From contig NZ_CP087999.1 in NCBI RefSeq assembly GCF_021044625.1, positions 3,307,001-3,371,000 of the forward strand: a stretch of 64,000 nucleotides of DNA, in the 5' to 3' direction. The notes below the pieces were generated by a model that was given only the letters and a program-made list of their open reading frames with translations, was not told where the DNA came from and did not search any database. This stretch comes from Geomonas sp. RF6. Its GTDB lineage: Bacteria; Desulfobacterota; Desulfuromonadia; Geobacterales; Geobacteraceae. Below are positions 28,118 through 36,609 of this stretch, piece after piece (the stretch's first letter is position 1; each line of letters starts with the position of its first letter). The position numbers were made by a program, and so were the translations under genes.

Positions 28118-29308
28118 TTGAAGCAGCCTGACAGCAGTGGACATTTCGGCAACTTTGGCGGCAGGTACGTATCCGAGACCTTGATGCCCGCCCTTTTTGA
28201 GCTAGAAGAAGCGTACAACCATTACCGCGACGACAAGGAATTCAAAGAGGAGTTCGCCTACTACCTGCGCCAGTACGTCGGGCGCCCCAATCCGCTCTAC
28301 TTCGCTGCAAAACTTACCGAAAAGCTCGGCGGCGCAAAGATCTACCTGAAGCGCGAGGATCTGAACCACACCGGCGCCCACAAGGTAAATAACACCATCG
28401 GGCAGGCGCTCCTCGCCAAAAGGATGGGGAAAAAGCGCGTCATCGCCGAGACCGGCGCCGGTCAGCACGGCGTCGCCACCGCCACCGTTGCCGCTCTCTT
28501 CGGCATGGGGTGCCAAGTCTTCATGGGTGAGGAGGACATCAGGAGGCAGTCCCTCAACGTCTTCCGCATGAAGCTCCTGGGAGCAACCGTCACCTCCGTC
28601 ACCTCCGGCACCGCGACGCTGAAGGACGCCATGAACGAGGCGCTGCGCCACTGGGTCACCTATGTGGAGGACACCTTCTACATCATCGGCACCGTGGCGG
28701 GGCCTCACCCGTATCCTCTCATGGTGCGCGACTTCCAGGCCATCATCGGCGACGAGGCAAGGGCGCAGCACCTGGAGGTGGAAGGGAAGCTTCCCGACTA
28801 CCTCGTCGCTGCCGTCGGCGGCGGGAGTAACGCCATCGGCCTCTTCCACGCCTTCCAGGACGACACCTCCGTGAAGATGGTGGGAGTCGAGGCTGCCGGC
28901 TTCGGCATCGACACAGGCCGTCACGCCGCGCCGCTGTGCGCCGGGAGCGTCGGCGTGCTGCACGGCAACAAGACGTACCTGCTGCAGGACGAGTTCGGGC
29001 AGATCGCCCACGCCCATTCCATCTCCGCCGGCCTCGATTACCCCGGTGTGGGACCGGAGCACGCCTGGCTCAAGGACAGCGGGCGCGCGAGCTATGTCTC
29101 CGTCACCGATGATGAGGCGATCGAGGCATTCCAGCTCCTCACCAGGGAGGAAGGGATTATCCCCGCTCTGGAGTCGTCTCACGCGGTGGCCCACGTCATG
29201 CGTTTGGCGCCGACCCTGCCAAAGGATGCCAGTATCGTCGTCTGCCTCTCCGGCAGGGGTGACAAGGATATCCACACCGTGGCCGACATCATGGGGGTCC
29301 AGTTGTAG
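28118..29308 (+). CDS. trpB: Tryptophan synthase beta subunit
   Basis: 396 aa pyridoxal-phosphate enzyme that makes tryptophan from indole and serine, normally in complex with TrpA. Landmarks: [19 protein letters not shown] at the N-terminus, the PLP lysine in [37 protein letters not shown], the phosphate loop [13 protein letters not shown] and CLSGRGDKD. It is the TrpB1 type. TTG start behind GGAGGGG. The gene stands alone: no trpA, trpC or trpF lies nearby, so the partner must be encoded elsewhere. It has its own terminator. Confidence 0.97.
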   Translation: MKQPDSSGHFGNFGGRYVSETLMPALFELEEAYNHYRDDKEFKEEFAYYLRQYVGRPNPLYFAAKLTEKLGGAKIYLKREDLNHTGAHKVNNTIGQALLAKRMGKKRVIAETGAGQHGVATATVAALFGMGCQVFMGEEDIRRQSLNVFRMKLLGATVTSVTSGTATLKDAMNEALRHWVTYVEDTFYIIGTVAGPHPYPLMVRDFQAIIGDEARAQHLEVEGKLPDYLVAAVGGGSNAIGLFHAFQDDTSVKMVGVEAAGFGIDTGRHAAPLCAGSVGVLHGNKTYLLQDEFGQIAHAHSISAGLDYPGVGPEHAWLKDSGRASYVSVTDDEAIEAFQLLTREEGIIPALESSHAVAHVMRLAPTLPKDASIVVCLSGRGDKDIHTVADIMGVQL

Positions 29309-29340
29309 CGGAAAACGCCTCAGTTACAGTGGTTTGTGTG

Positions 29341-29378
29341 GGGGTGCGCTGTTAATTTCAGCGCGGCCCCTTTTTTTT
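29341..29378 (+). terminator. Rho-independent terminator of trpB
   Basis: GGGGTGCGCTG TTAATTT CAGCGCGGCCCC followed by eight T, about 33 bases after the stop codon. Confidence 0.88.
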
Positions 29379-29405
29379 ATGTCAAAAAAGTTTACAAAAT
29401 ACTCA

Positions 29406-29435
29406 TTGACTCTTGCAAACATGTCGGGATAGGCT
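29406..29435 (+). promoter_or_regulatory. Candidate promoter of the lytic transglycosylase transcript
   Basis: TTGACT (29406-29411) and TAGGCT about 18 bases downstream. The -35 is good and the -10 weak. It would start an approximately 120-base leader. Confidence 0.4.
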
Positions 29436-29445
29436 ACACTCTCCG

Positions 29446-29538
29446 CGGGGCTGACTTCAAAATCAGCCCCAAAAATTTCTTAGAAAGGAGATGATTGGCG
29501 CGGGCTTTACCGACACATTGAAGTTCAAGGCCGGCTAA
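29446..29538 (+). promoter_or_regulatory. Structured leader with possible short leader ORF
   Basis: A perfect hairpin GGGGCTGA CTTCAAAA TCAGCCCC is followed by AAAAATTTCTT, then AGAAAGGAG and ATG at 29491 opening a 15-codon frame (MIGAGFTDTLKFKAG, stop at 29538). A TTG at 29495 in another frame has better spacing from AAGGAG and gives eight codons. The downstream gene itself has no clear ribosome binding site. Function unproven. Confidence 0.4.
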
Positions 29539-29556
29539 GCCAAACAAACTCAGTCT

Positions 29557-30273
29557 ATGAAAAAAGAGATCCTGTTGCTTGTAGCGGTGGTTTTCTCCAC
29601 CACGTCGTGCGACCAGAGCCATCTGCAACAGGCACACGCTCCTGCGGCCCCCATTTCGCCGGTCCTCGTCAGGGAGCTGCAAGCGTTGCCTGGTCCTGCA
29701 GAGACCACACCGTTACCCGCCGCTGTGGAGCAGAAGGCTCAACCGAAAGACCTGGCTCTCGAGGAAAGAAAGAAGCAGGTATCTGCAATATCTGCGGCAT
29801 TTGCCCGCCGGACCACACCAAGAAGAGCTCGCTGGCTTGCTGAGCTCTGCTACCAGAAGACAGAAGGCACCCTTTTGACACCGATGGACCTGGCCGAGAT
29901 AGCACTCGCCGAGACAGGCGGGCACAAGCTCTCCTCCAGGGCTGTCTCCAGCAGGGGTGCCCTCGGGGTCTGGCAACTGATGCCTGACAGGGCCATCAGC
30001 CACGGCTTTCGCCCGCACGAAATGCGCGACGACGAGAAGTGTGCCGAAGCTGCTGTCCGCGAGCTTTATGTGAAGCTGCGCGACGCCAAAGGAAACTTAA
30101 ACAGGGCCAAAAGGCTCTATTGCGGCAGCGGACCGGCTGCCCGGGTGTACGAAGTGAAGCGCAGGCTATTCCGTCAGGAGCTTCTTCGTGAACTGGACGA
30201 CATAAAGGTCCGTCACGAGATGGTCCGGGAAATGCAGGAGGCGGGTGGCATGGACCTGGCGCCGCGCGGATAG
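29557..30273 (+). CDS. Lytic transglycosylase-like lipoprotein
   Basis: 238 aa. Signal peptide with a lipobox-like FSTTSC, a proline/alanine-rich linker, then an SLT-type domain from about residue 95. The likely catalytic glutamate is in LAEIALAETGGHKLSS, followed by the conserved SSRGALGVWQLMPDRAISHG and LYCGSG segments. It would cleave peptidoglycan glycan strands from the inner face of the outer membrane. The ATG has no recognisable Shine-Dalgarno sequence; a strong one lies about 70 bases upstream before a mini-ORF. The domain is somewhat divergent, so the enzymatic call is moderate. Confidence 0.75.
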   Translation: MKKEILLLVAVVFSTTSCDQSHLQQAHAPAAPISPVLVRELQALPGPAETTPLPAAVEQKAQPKDLALEERKKQVSAISAAFARRTTPRRARWLAELCYQKTEGTLLTPMDLAEIALAETGGHKLSSRAVSSRGALGVWQLMPDRAISHGFRPHEMRDDEKCAEAAVRELYVKLRDAKGNLNRAKRLYCGSGPAARVYEVKRRLFRQELLRELDDIKVRHEMVREMQEAGGMDLAPRG

Positions 30274-30300
30274 TCTTTGAGCTTCATTCGGGGTGTGTGT

Positions 30301-30347
30301 TATAGTGGGCGGGTTGCCGAAAAGGCGCCCGCCCACTATACGTTTTT
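30301..30347 (+). terminator. Terminator hairpin abutting the next ribosome binding site
   Basis: A 13-bp perfect stem TATAGTGGGCGGG / CCCGCCCACTATA with a 14-base loop, then CGTTTTT. The T-run is followed at once by GGAGG of the LEA-type lipoprotein gene. It can end the transglycosylase transcript, or act as an attenuator for the downstream gene. Confidence 0.8.
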
Positions 30348-30357
30348 GGAGGCGAAG

Positions 30358-30861
30358 TTGAAAAAACTGTTCTGTCTGCTGCTCGTGCTATTTCTTTTTA
30401 CCGGAGGGTGCACGGCCTTCTTCAAGGATCCCACGGTCACTGTCAAGGATTTGAATGTCGTCTCGCTCGATGGAGCCGGTGCCGGCATGGAGCTGTACCT
30501 CACCGTTGAGAACAAAAACAGCTTCGACGTGAAGCTTCAGGGGTACAACTACGACCTGAGGGTCATGGCCTTGCCTGTCGCCAAGGGGGGCGCCCGCGAA
30601 GAGATAAGCTTCCCCGCCAAGGAGGTCACGGACGTGCGCATTCCCGTGCGGGTGGCGTTCAGCGACATGTGGGAGATCCTGAAGAGAAAGCCCGATCCGG
30701 ACGGCGTGCCGTACGACCTGAAGGCGGGGCTCGAGCTCGACACGCCGATGGGGCTGATGACCGTACCTGTGTTGAAAAAAGGAAGCTACGTGGTTCCCCA
30801 GAAGTACCGCCCGGCCTTTCTGTTCGGGAAGCTTACGGACTTTTTGCAGATCGGGAACTAG
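30358..30861 (+). CDS. LEA type 2 family lipoprotein
   Basis: 167 aa. A lipobox signal peptide (LFLFTGGC) precedes a single LEA14/WHy-type beta-sandwich domain (VTVKDLNVVSLDGAGAGMEL, ENKNSFDVKLQGYNYDLRV, VRIPVRVAFSDMW). Such domains are found in desiccation- and stress-linked proteins and in bacterial outer-membrane lipoproteins of unknown role. I start it at TTG 30358 six bases after GGAGG; the long upstream frame crosses the terminator hairpin and is not credible. Confidence 0.72.
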   Translation: MKKLFCLLLVLFLFTGGCTAFFKDPTVTVKDLNVVSLDGAGAGMELYLTVENKNSFDVKLQGYNYDLRVMALPVAKGGAREEISFPAKEVTDVRIPVRVAFSDMWEILKRKPDPDGVPYDLKAGLELDTPMGLMTVPVLKKGSYVVPQKYRPAFLFGKLTDFLQIGN

Positions 30862-30933
30862 GATTTCCTTCTGCTGCCCGACCGGCCGATCGCCTGATCC
30901 CTCCAGAGCAACTCATTCCCAAACGGAGTACCC

Positions 30934-32829
30934 ATGAACGTAGTAGATGTCTCCGGACTCTCCAAGAGCTTCGGTTCGCGCGAGCTTCTCAATAATGTCA
31001 CCTTCGCCATCGGCGAGGACGAGCGGGTGGGGCTGATCGGTGCCAACGGCGCCGGAAAGTCGACGCTCCTTACCATCCTCGGCGGCGTGGAGGACCGCGA
31101 CAGCGGCGCCATTGTCATGAAGCGCGGCGCATCGGTCGGGTATCTTAGCCAGGAGCCGGTGCTCGACGAGGATTCCACTGTCGCCGCCGAGATCGAGGGT
31201 GGTCTCACCGAGATCCGCCGCGCCATCGCCGCCTTCCACGAGCTGTCGGAGAAGATGGGGAAGAGTCCCGCGGACATGGAGCGCCTTCTGGAGCGCCAGG
31301 GTGAGCTTTCCGTCTGGATCGAGCATCACGGCGGGTGGAACACCGATCACCGCGTGCGCGAGATGATGACCCACCTGAACCTCCCCGATCCGGCGCAACG
31401 CATCGGCACACTCTCGGGGGGTACGAAGCGCCGCGTCGCGCTGGCAAGGCTCCTTTTGCAGGCCCCTGAGCTCCTGCTCCTGGACGAGCCGACGAACCAC
31501 CTCGATGCGGACACCACGCAGTGGCTTCAGGATCATCTGAAGGGATACCCGGGCGCGGTGGTGCTGATCACCCACGACCGCTACTTCCTCGACGAAGTCG
31601 TCACCAGGATGCTGGAGCTGGAGGATGGCGCCGTCACTTCCTACCCCGGCGGATACACCCTGTACCTCGAGCAGCGCGAGGAGCGGCTCCAGAACGAGGC
31701 GAAGACGCGCTCGCGCCTCCTGAACCTCCTGAGGATCGAGACCGCCTGGATGCGTCGCGGCCCGAAGGCGCGCAGCACGAAGCAGAAGGCGCGCATCGGC
31801 CGCTACGAGGATCTGCAGGAGGCCACGGCGGGGGGGGCACGCCGGGAGCTGAAGATAGGCTTCTCCACCGAGGAGGGACTCGGCGGCACCATCCTGGAGC
31901 TGGACGGCGTTGTGAAGGGGTTCGGCGAGAGGAACCTCATCAGCGGGGTCACCTTCGGGATGAAGCGGGGCGACAGGGTCGGCGTCATCGGGCCGAACGG
32001 CTGCGGCAAGACAACTCTCATCCGCATGATCATGGGGGAGGAAACCCCGGACAACGGGCAGGTGACGGTGGGGAAAAAGACGCGCATCTCCTACTTCGAC
32101 CAGCTCCGCGAGGTCATCGACCCGGCGCAGACGGTGTACGACTTCTTTGGCGACGGCGACTACGTGAGCTGCCGCGGCGAGAAGCGGCACAAGATCGGTT
32201 ACCTGGAGGAATTCCTCTTTTCCCCGGAGGACCGCAGGCGCCCGATCGGCAGTCTCTCCGGAGGGGAGAAGAGCCGGCTCATCCTGGCAAGGCTCATGCT
32301 GCAGGACTCGAACCTCCTCATCCTGGACGAGCCGACGAACGACCTCGATATCCCGACGCTGCAGCTTCTCGACGCCTCGCTTGCCTCCTTCCCCGGCTGC
32401 GTCCTCATGGTGACGCACGACCGGTTCTTCCTCGACAAGGTCGCCACCGGCGTCCTTGCCTTCGAAGGGGAAGGGGTGGTGACCTTCCACGAGGGGAACT
32501 ACTCCAACTACCGCGAGCGCAGGGAGGCGCTGCGCATCGCCGCGAGCGAGAGCCGCAACGAAAAGAAGGATGTCCCGGCGAAAAAGGTGGAAAAGCCGAA
32601 GAAGGGACTGACCTTTGCGGAGCGAAACGAGCTGGAGCGGGTTGAGGAGCGGATCGGCGTTCTGGAACAGGAGCTCGGCGAGGTGGAGGCGATGCTGGCG
32701 GACCCTGCCTCGTACGCAACTGTCGAGGGTGGGATAGGGGCGATCTCCGCGCGCTACAGCGCGGTCGAGGCGGAGCTTGCTGCGAGCTACGCACGGTGGG
32801 AAGAGCTGGAGCTTAAAAAGGCCGGGTAA
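30934..32829 (+). CDS. uup: ABC-F ATPase, Uup subfamily
   Basis: 631 aa soluble protein with two ABC ATPase domains and no membrane segments. NBD1: GANGAGKST and LSGGTKRRVALA, LLLDEPTNHLD. NBD2: GPNGCGKTT, LSGGEKSRLILA, LILDEPTNDLD. The linker RIETAWMRRGPKARSTKQKA is characteristic of Uup. The C-terminal charged coiled coil (about 540-630) is the Uup DNA-binding-type extension. Uup is linked to ribosome function and to suppression of precise transposon excision in E. coli. A GC-rich hairpin at 32851-32872 follows the stop. Confidence 0.9.
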   Translation: MNVVDVSGLSKSFGSRELLNNVTFAIGEDERVGLIGANGAGKSTLLTILGGVEDRDSGAIVMKRGASVGYLSQEPVLDEDSTVAAEIEGGLTEIRRAIAAFHELSEKMGKSPADMERLLERQGELSVWIEHHGGWNTDHRVREMMTHLNLPDPAQRIGTLSGGTKRRVALARLLLQAPELLLLDEPTNHLDADTTQWLQDHLKGYPGAVVLITHDRYFLDEVVTRMLELEDGAVTSYPGGYTLYLEQREERLQNEAKTRSRLLNLLRIETAWMRRGPKARSTKQKARIGRYEDLQEATAGGARRELKIGFSTEEGLGGTILELDGVVKGFGERNLISGVTFGMKRGDRVGVIGPNGCGKTTLIRMIMGEETPDNGQVTVGKKTRISYFDQLREVIDPAQTVYDFFGDGDYVSCRGEKRHKIGYLEEFLFSPEDRRRPIGSLSGGEKSRLILARLMLQDSNLLILDEPTNDLDIPTLQLLDASLASFPGCVLMVTHDRFFLDKVATGVLAFEGEGVVTFHEGNYSNYRERREALRIAASESRNEKKDVPAKKVEKPKKGLTFAERNELERVEERIGVLEQELGEVEAMLADPASYATVEGGIGAISARYSAVEAELAASYARWEELELKKAG

Positions 32830-32850
32830 TGTAAAGCAGAAGAGTAGGTG

Positions 32851-32872
32851 AGGGAGGGCTCGGTCCCTCCCT
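32851..32872 (+). terminator. Hairpin after uup
   Basis: AGGGAGGG CTCGGT CCCTCCCT with only a weak T-rich stretch (TTGCCGTTT). Moderate terminator candidate between convergent uup and hda. Confidence 0.5.
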
Positions 32873-32899
32873 TGCCGTTTCAGAGATTCCCGAATCAGG

Positions 32900-33601
32900 T
32901 CAGGCGGGGAGCCCCAGCGCTTCCTTCGCCAGGCGCAGCCCCACTTTCCTCTTCGTGGCGATGGCATGGCGGTTGATCGACTCCAGCGCGTATATGAGGG
33001 AAGGGACGTCACGGCGCACCCGCAGCAGTATCTCTTCGCTCACCTCCTCAGGAAGGACCATCTGGCGGTCCTTGGCAAGCTTTTGAAGAATCATCCGGCG
33101 CGAACTGTCGCTCGACACATCCATCGCCGCCACCAATCCCCACAGCAGCCTGCTGGTCAGATGGCCGTCGAGGTGCGGAAGCTCCTTCGGCGGCGTCAGC
33201 CCTGAGATGGCAATCTTTCTCCCCGACGTATAGAAGGCGTTGAAGAGCTCCCATATCTCCACCCGCAGGTCCTGGCTGTCCGGAAGGAGATGCAGGTCGT
33301 CCAGCACGAGCGCTTTTGCTTCACTGAAGGTGTCGGTGAGGGTCGGTCCCTCCTCGCCTCGGGCACTCCAGACCGGCTTCTCAGCGAAGGAAAGGTACTC
33401 GCCGTCGATGGCGCCGCAAAGGGCGGTGAGGAGGTGCGTCTTTCCGGAACCTTGCGGGCCGTACAGGTAGAGGAGATTTTCCGTGCCGTCGCCGAAGGCG
33501 AGCTTTTCGGCAAAGCGGTAGGCGGCCTTGTTGCCATCGCAGACGACAAAGTTCTCAAAGCTGTAGCGCGGGGTGACGGGAAAATCGAAGATGAGCTGCA
33601 T
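32900..33601 (-). CDS. DnaA-related ATPase, Hda-like
   Basis: 233 aa AAA+ domain with YGPQGSGKTHLL (Walker A), ALVLDDLHLL (Walker B) and the DnaA-like sensor region LTSRLLWGLVAAMDV. It lacks the DnaA C-terminal helix-turn-helix. Starts with QLIFDFPVTPRYSFENFVVCDGN, like Hda, which carries a clamp-binding QL.F motif at its N-terminus; Hda helps convert DnaA-ATP to DnaA-ADP. It begins three bases after the ruvB stop codon with a weak ribosome site, so it is probably coupled to ruvB. Hda role is inferred from layout. Confidence 0.82.
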   Translation of the reverse strand: MQLIFDFPVTPRYSFENFVVCDGNKAAYRFAEKLAFGDGTENLLYLYGPQGSGKTHLLTALCGAIDGEYLSFAEKPVWSARGEEGPTLTDTFSEAKALVLDDLHLLPDSQDLRVEIWELFNAFYTSGRKIAISGLTPPKELPHLDGHLTSRLLWGLVAAMDVSSDSSRRMILQKLAKDRQMVLPEEVSEEILLRVRRDVPSLIYALESINRHAIATKRKVGLRLAKEALGLPA

Positions 33602-33604
33602 GAC

Positions 33605-34618
33605 CTAAAAGAGCCTGCCCTGCGGTGATTCCGGTGCGATCCTGCCAAAGTGGTGGTAGGCCGCAGCAGTCGCGACGCGCCCGCGGGGGGTGCGGTTGAG
33701 AAATCCGTTCTGGATGAGGAACGGCTCGTACACGTCCTCGATGGTGTCGCTCTCCTCGCTGATGGCGGCCGCCACCGTGTCGAGTCCCACCGGCCCGCCG
33801 CCGAACTTGTCGATGATGGTGAGGAGAATCATGCGGTCCATCTGGTCGAACCCCATGTCGTCGATCTCCAGAAGGGAGAGCGCCTGATCCGCAACCTCGC
33901 GGGTGATGACGCCGTCCGCACGGACCTGTGCGAAGTCCCGCACCCGTCTCAAGAGGCGGTTGGCGATCCTCGGCGTGCCGCGGCTTCGGCGCGCGAGCTC
34001 CATCGCCCCCTCCGGCTCGATACCCATGCCGAGAATGCGTGCAGACCGTGTGACGATGAAGGCGAGCTCCTCGTCGGTGTAGAACTCGAGGCGCGAGATG
34101 ACACCGAAACGATCCCTGAGGGGGGAGGAGAGGAGGCCGGCGCGGGTGGTGGCCCCGACGAGGGTGAATTTCGGGAGATCGAGCTTGATGGTACGGGCGC
34201 TCGGCCCCTGGCCGATGATGATATCGAGCTGGAAGTCCTCCATGGCGGGGTAGAGGATCTCCTCCACCACATGGGAGAGACGGTGGATCTCGTCGATGAA
34301 GAGGACGTCGTGCTGCTCCAGGTTCGTAAGGATCGCGGCGAGGTCGCCGGGACGCTCGATAACGGGGCCCGAGGTGGACTTGATGTTGACCCCCATCTCG
34401 CAGGCGATGATGTTTGCCAGCGTGGTCTTCCCGAGCCCGGGAGGGCCGTAGAGGAGGACGTGGTCGAGCGCCTCGCTCCTGCCGCGTGCCGCGTCGATGA
34501 AGAGGGCGAGGTTTGACTTTGCCTTCTCCTGCCCCACGTAATCGTTCAGCGCCCGCGGTCTGAGGCTTGATTCGAAGAGGTCTTCTTCAGTTTTGTGGGG
34601 GGAAATGGTGCGGGTCAT
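33605..34618 (-). CDS. ruvB: Holliday junction branch-migration ATPase RuvB
   Basis: 337 aa hexameric AAA+ motor. Visible features are [18 protein letters not shown], Walker [17 protein letters not shown], Walker [12 protein letters not shown], the sensor region [20 protein letters not shown] and the C-terminal winged-helix segment ([17 protein letters not shown]). It drives branch migration with RuvA and precedes resolution by RuvC. GGAG precedes the ATG. Between ruvA and ruvB lie about 440 bases with repeat elements, so ruvB may have its own promoter; followed tightly by hda. Confidence 0.97.
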   Translation of the reverse strand: MTRTISPHKTEEDLFESSLRPRALNDYVGQEKAKSNLALFIDAARGRSEALDHVLLYGPPGLGKTTLANIIACEMGVNIKSTSGPVIERPGDLAAILTNLEQHDVLFIDEIHRLSHVVEEILYPAMEDFQLDIIIGQGPSARTIKLDLPKFTLVGATTRAGLLSSPLRDRFGVISRLEFYTDEELAFIVTRSARILGMGIEPEGAMELARRSRGTPRIANRLLRRVRDFAQVRADGVITREVADQALSLLEIDDMGFDQMDRMILLTIIDKFGGGPVGLDTVAAAISEESDTIEDVYEPFLIQNGFLNRTPRGRVATAAAYHHFGRIAPESPQGRLF

Positions 34619-34734
34619 ACATCTCCAAGGTGCGGTTGCGATGCTGCGGACGACGTAAGGTATAACAGTTGGCGGGAAAGGTCAAGCGGCGAGCGGAGAC
34701 GCAAGGTGCGCGAAAAAGCGTCGGAATCGGGGGG

Positions 34735-34762
34735 GCGCAAAGACGCAAAGGGCGCAAAGGAG
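34735..34762. repeat. CGCAAAGACGCAAAG-type repeat
   Basis: GCGCAAAGACGCAAAGGGCG followed by CAAAGG, the same unit seen around 27600 and 27840. Lies in the ruvB-ruvA gap. Confidence 0.6.
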
Positions 34763-34827
34763 GGGTTCTTGTAGGAATTGCGAAGAACCAACAGAATGTG
34801 CCGCTCCAAGGCGGACGCGAAGCTGGT

Positions 34828-34870
34828 ACGTTCCCCCTTTGCGAAGGGGGGACCAGGGGGATTTGCCTTG
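34828..34870. repeat. Short GC-hairpin repeat
   Basis: ACGTTCCCCCTTTGCGAAGG...GGACCAGGGGGATTTGCCTT; second copy of the unit at 24017-24060. Confidence 0.6.
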
Positions 34871-34884
34871 GATGCTCGGATGCT

Positions 34885-35024
34885 CGTTCCCAAGGTCATC
34901 TTCGGAACGCACTTTGGGGCAAAGCTCCAGCTTTGCATCCGCGCCAGCGGCTGATCAAGGTTCGCGCGGGTGGCGAGGCTGAGCCTGGCGGGCAATGGCG
35001 TCCCCAAGCTGGAGCTTGGGAACG
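34885..35024 (+). repeat. Multi-hairpin dispersed repeat, copy C
   Basis: CGTTCCCAAGGTCATCTTCG start, GCAAAGCTCCAGCTTTGC and GGCGAGGCTGAGCCTGGC inner hairpins, and CCCAAGCTGGAGCTTGGG end. It fills the ruvA-ruvB gap. Confidence 0.85.
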
Positions 35025-35062
35025 AGTCAAACTCTGCTTGAGACCAAGGGGGTGTGCCGGGG

Positions 35063-35662
35063 CTACTTCATTAGGATTTTGAGCGCGGCCTTCAGCGTTC
35101 CTTCCACGGTTGCATCGGAGCCGATCTTCAGCTCCGCGAGGGCTTTTTGTACCACTGCCTCTTTGTAGCCGAGATTGATGAGGGCGGAGACCACGTCGTC
35201 GCGCACTTCCTGCGATGCCGCCACCGGCGCCGCCTCCTGGTGCGGAGCGGCAAAGCCGAGCTTCTTGATCTTCTCCTTCAGCTCCAGAACGAGTCGCTCC
35301 GCCGTCTTCTTTCCGATACCGGGGATAGCGGAGAGTCGCGCCAGATCGCCCCGCACGAGGCTCTCCGCGAGCTCCGCAGGTTCACTGTTGGAGAGGATGC
35401 CATTTGCCAGCTTCGGCCCGACCCCGGAGACGCCGATGAGGAGCTGAAAGAGCTCCTTCTCCTCCTGGGTGCGGAAGCCGTACAGGTTTATCGCATCTTC
35501 CTTCACGGAGGTGTGGATCTGCAACGACACGGCGCCCCCCTCGGCAGGGAGAGCGTAGTAGGTGGAGAAGGGGATCTGCACCCGGTACCCGACACCGTTG
35601 ACGTCGAGGATGATGAAGTCCGGAGACTTGTGGGCTATTTTGCCGGTGAGCAGAGCGATCAT
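35063..35662 (-). CDS. ruvA: Holliday junction-binding protein RuvA
   Basis: 199 aa, the family length. OB-fold N-terminus (MIALLTGKIAHKSPDFIILDVNGVGYRV), two helix-hairpin-helix motifs (LIGVSGVGPKLANGIL and LSAIPGIGKKTAERLVLELKEK), an Ala/Pro-rich linker and a C-terminal UBA-like domain III that contacts RuvB (VVSALINLGYKEAVVQKAL). The tetramer holds the four-way junction for RuvB. ATG at 35662 behind AAGGAG. The longer reading upstream passes through repeat DNA and is rejected. Confidence 0.97.
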   Translation of the reverse strand: MIALLTGKIAHKSPDFIILDVNGVGYRVQIPFSTYYALPAEGGAVSLQIHTSVKEDAINLYGFRTQEEKELFQLLIGVSGVGPKLANGILSNSEPAELAESLVRGDLARLSAIPGIGKKTAERLVLELKEKIKKLGFAAPHQEAAPVAASQEVRDDVVSALINLGYKEAVVQKALAELKIGSDATVEGTLKAALKILMK

Positions 35663-35771
35663 GACTGCTTCTCCTTGTTGCGAGATGCGTGGTCCAACTT
35701 CGGCATGCCGAAGCGGATGTGCGGGTAAGTTCGGCATGCAGAAGTCGCCGATTTCTTCGGAACCCGCAGCC

Positions 35772-35815
35772 ATACCTCCCCTCCGTTTCAAGGGACAGGG
35801 TGGGGATAGGGTTGA
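35772..35815. repeat. Partial MITE-like arm
   Basis: CCTCCCCTCCGTTTCAAGGG ACAGGGTGGGGATAGGGTT matches one arm of the elements at 13025 and 22113 with deletions; a short CGGTGGGGATGGGGTG piece follows at 35930. Confidence 0.5.
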
Positions 35816-35827
35816 GCCGGGCGTCAA

Positions 35828-35926
35828 TGTAGGCCGGGATAAGCCGCCAGGCGTTCCCGGCGGTCCACCACAGCCGCAGCCAAGCACCAGCGAATGCCGG
35901 AAACGCTACGCTTATTCCGGCCTACA
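35828..35926. repeat. REP/BIME-like palindrome
   Basis: TGTAGGCCGGGATAAGCCGC...GCGTTCCCGGC and GCCGGAAACGC...GCTTATTCCGGCCTACA in inverted arrangement. It separates ruvC from ruvA. Confidence 0.75.
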
Positions 35927-35950
35927 ACGGCACGGTGGGGATGGGGTGCA

Positions 35951-36442
35951 TCAAGCTCTCATCCTGATCGCATTCATCGCCGAGGAGTGCGCGTGGCAGA
36001 TCGCAACGGCCAGGGAGTCCGAGGCGTCCTCCTGGGCGATCTCCGGGAGGTTCAGGAGCGCCTTGATCATCTGCTGCACCTGTACCTTCTCGGCCCGCCC
36101 GGTTCCCACCACCGCCTGCTTTACCTGGAGGGCAGTATATTCAAAGACCGGCAGCCCCGCCGATACGGCCGCGACGATCGCTGCCCCCCGCGCCTGCCCG
36201 AGCTTGAGGGCGCTCTGCGCGTTCTTCGCCAGAAAAACGTTTTCCACCGCGACCGCGTCCGGCTTGAACTCATCGATGATGACGCTGAGCCCGCTGTAGA
36301 TCTTCGCCAAGCGCTCCGGGAACTCCTTCGCACTCTGGGTGAAGATGGCGCCGTTGTCCAGATGGATCAGGCGGTTCCCCTGCTTGGAGATGAGGCCGTA
36401 ACCGGTGATCCGGGAGCCGGGATCAATTCCTAAAATTATCAA
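35951..36442 (-). CDS. ruvC: Crossover junction endodeoxyribonuclease RuvC
   Basis: 163 aa Holliday junction resolvase. Catalytic acidic residues lie in the usual contexts: Asp in [14 protein letters not shown], Glu in [20 protein letters not shown], and the C-terminal acidic pair in [16 protein letters not shown]. Start chosen at TTG 36442 ([10 protein letters not shown]) behind AGGGGGG, giving the standard N-terminus; the longer frame adds 23 unrelated residues. Follows yebC in the same direction, the order usual in many bacteria. Confidence 0.95.
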   Translation of the reverse strand: MIILGIDPGSRITGYGLISKQGNRLIHLDNGAIFTQSAKEFPERLAKIYSGLSVIIDEFKPDAVAVENVFLAKNAQSALKLGQARGAAIVAAVSAGLPVFEYTALQVKQAVVGTGRAEKVQVQQMIKALLNLPEIAQEDASDSLAVAICHAHSSAMNAIRMRA

Positions 36443-36472
36443 TGTGCCCCCCTGACGGAAAGAAGTAGAAAT

Positions 36473-36598
36473 GCAAAAGGCGCAAAGAGTGCCAGCGGGC
36501 CAATGCGGCACGAAAAGCTGAGGAGGCGCCGTTGCCGCCGCCCGAGACTGCCGTCGTGCCTTGATCCGTCTGGTTCTTTGCGCCTTTGCGGCTCACGC
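36473..36598. repeat. Inverted CGCAAAG-type repeat pair
   Basis: GCAAAAGGCGCAAAGAG at the left and CTTTGCGCCTTTGCGGCTC at the right, inverted to each other, enclosing about 90 bases between yebC and ruvC. Confidence 0.5.
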
Positions 36599-36609
36599 TC
36601 TTTCTCTGG

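Noticed and set aside
29446-29540. GEMM-type cyclic dinucleotide riboswitch in the transglycosylase leader
   Set aside because: The conserved GEMM loop sequences are absent; only a simple hairpin is seen.
30913-33012. Long minus-strand frame across uup
   Set aside because: It is antisense to a fully recognised ABC-F protein, with no motifs and a biased His/Arg/Val composition, as in other GC-rich antisense frames such as 10116-12290.
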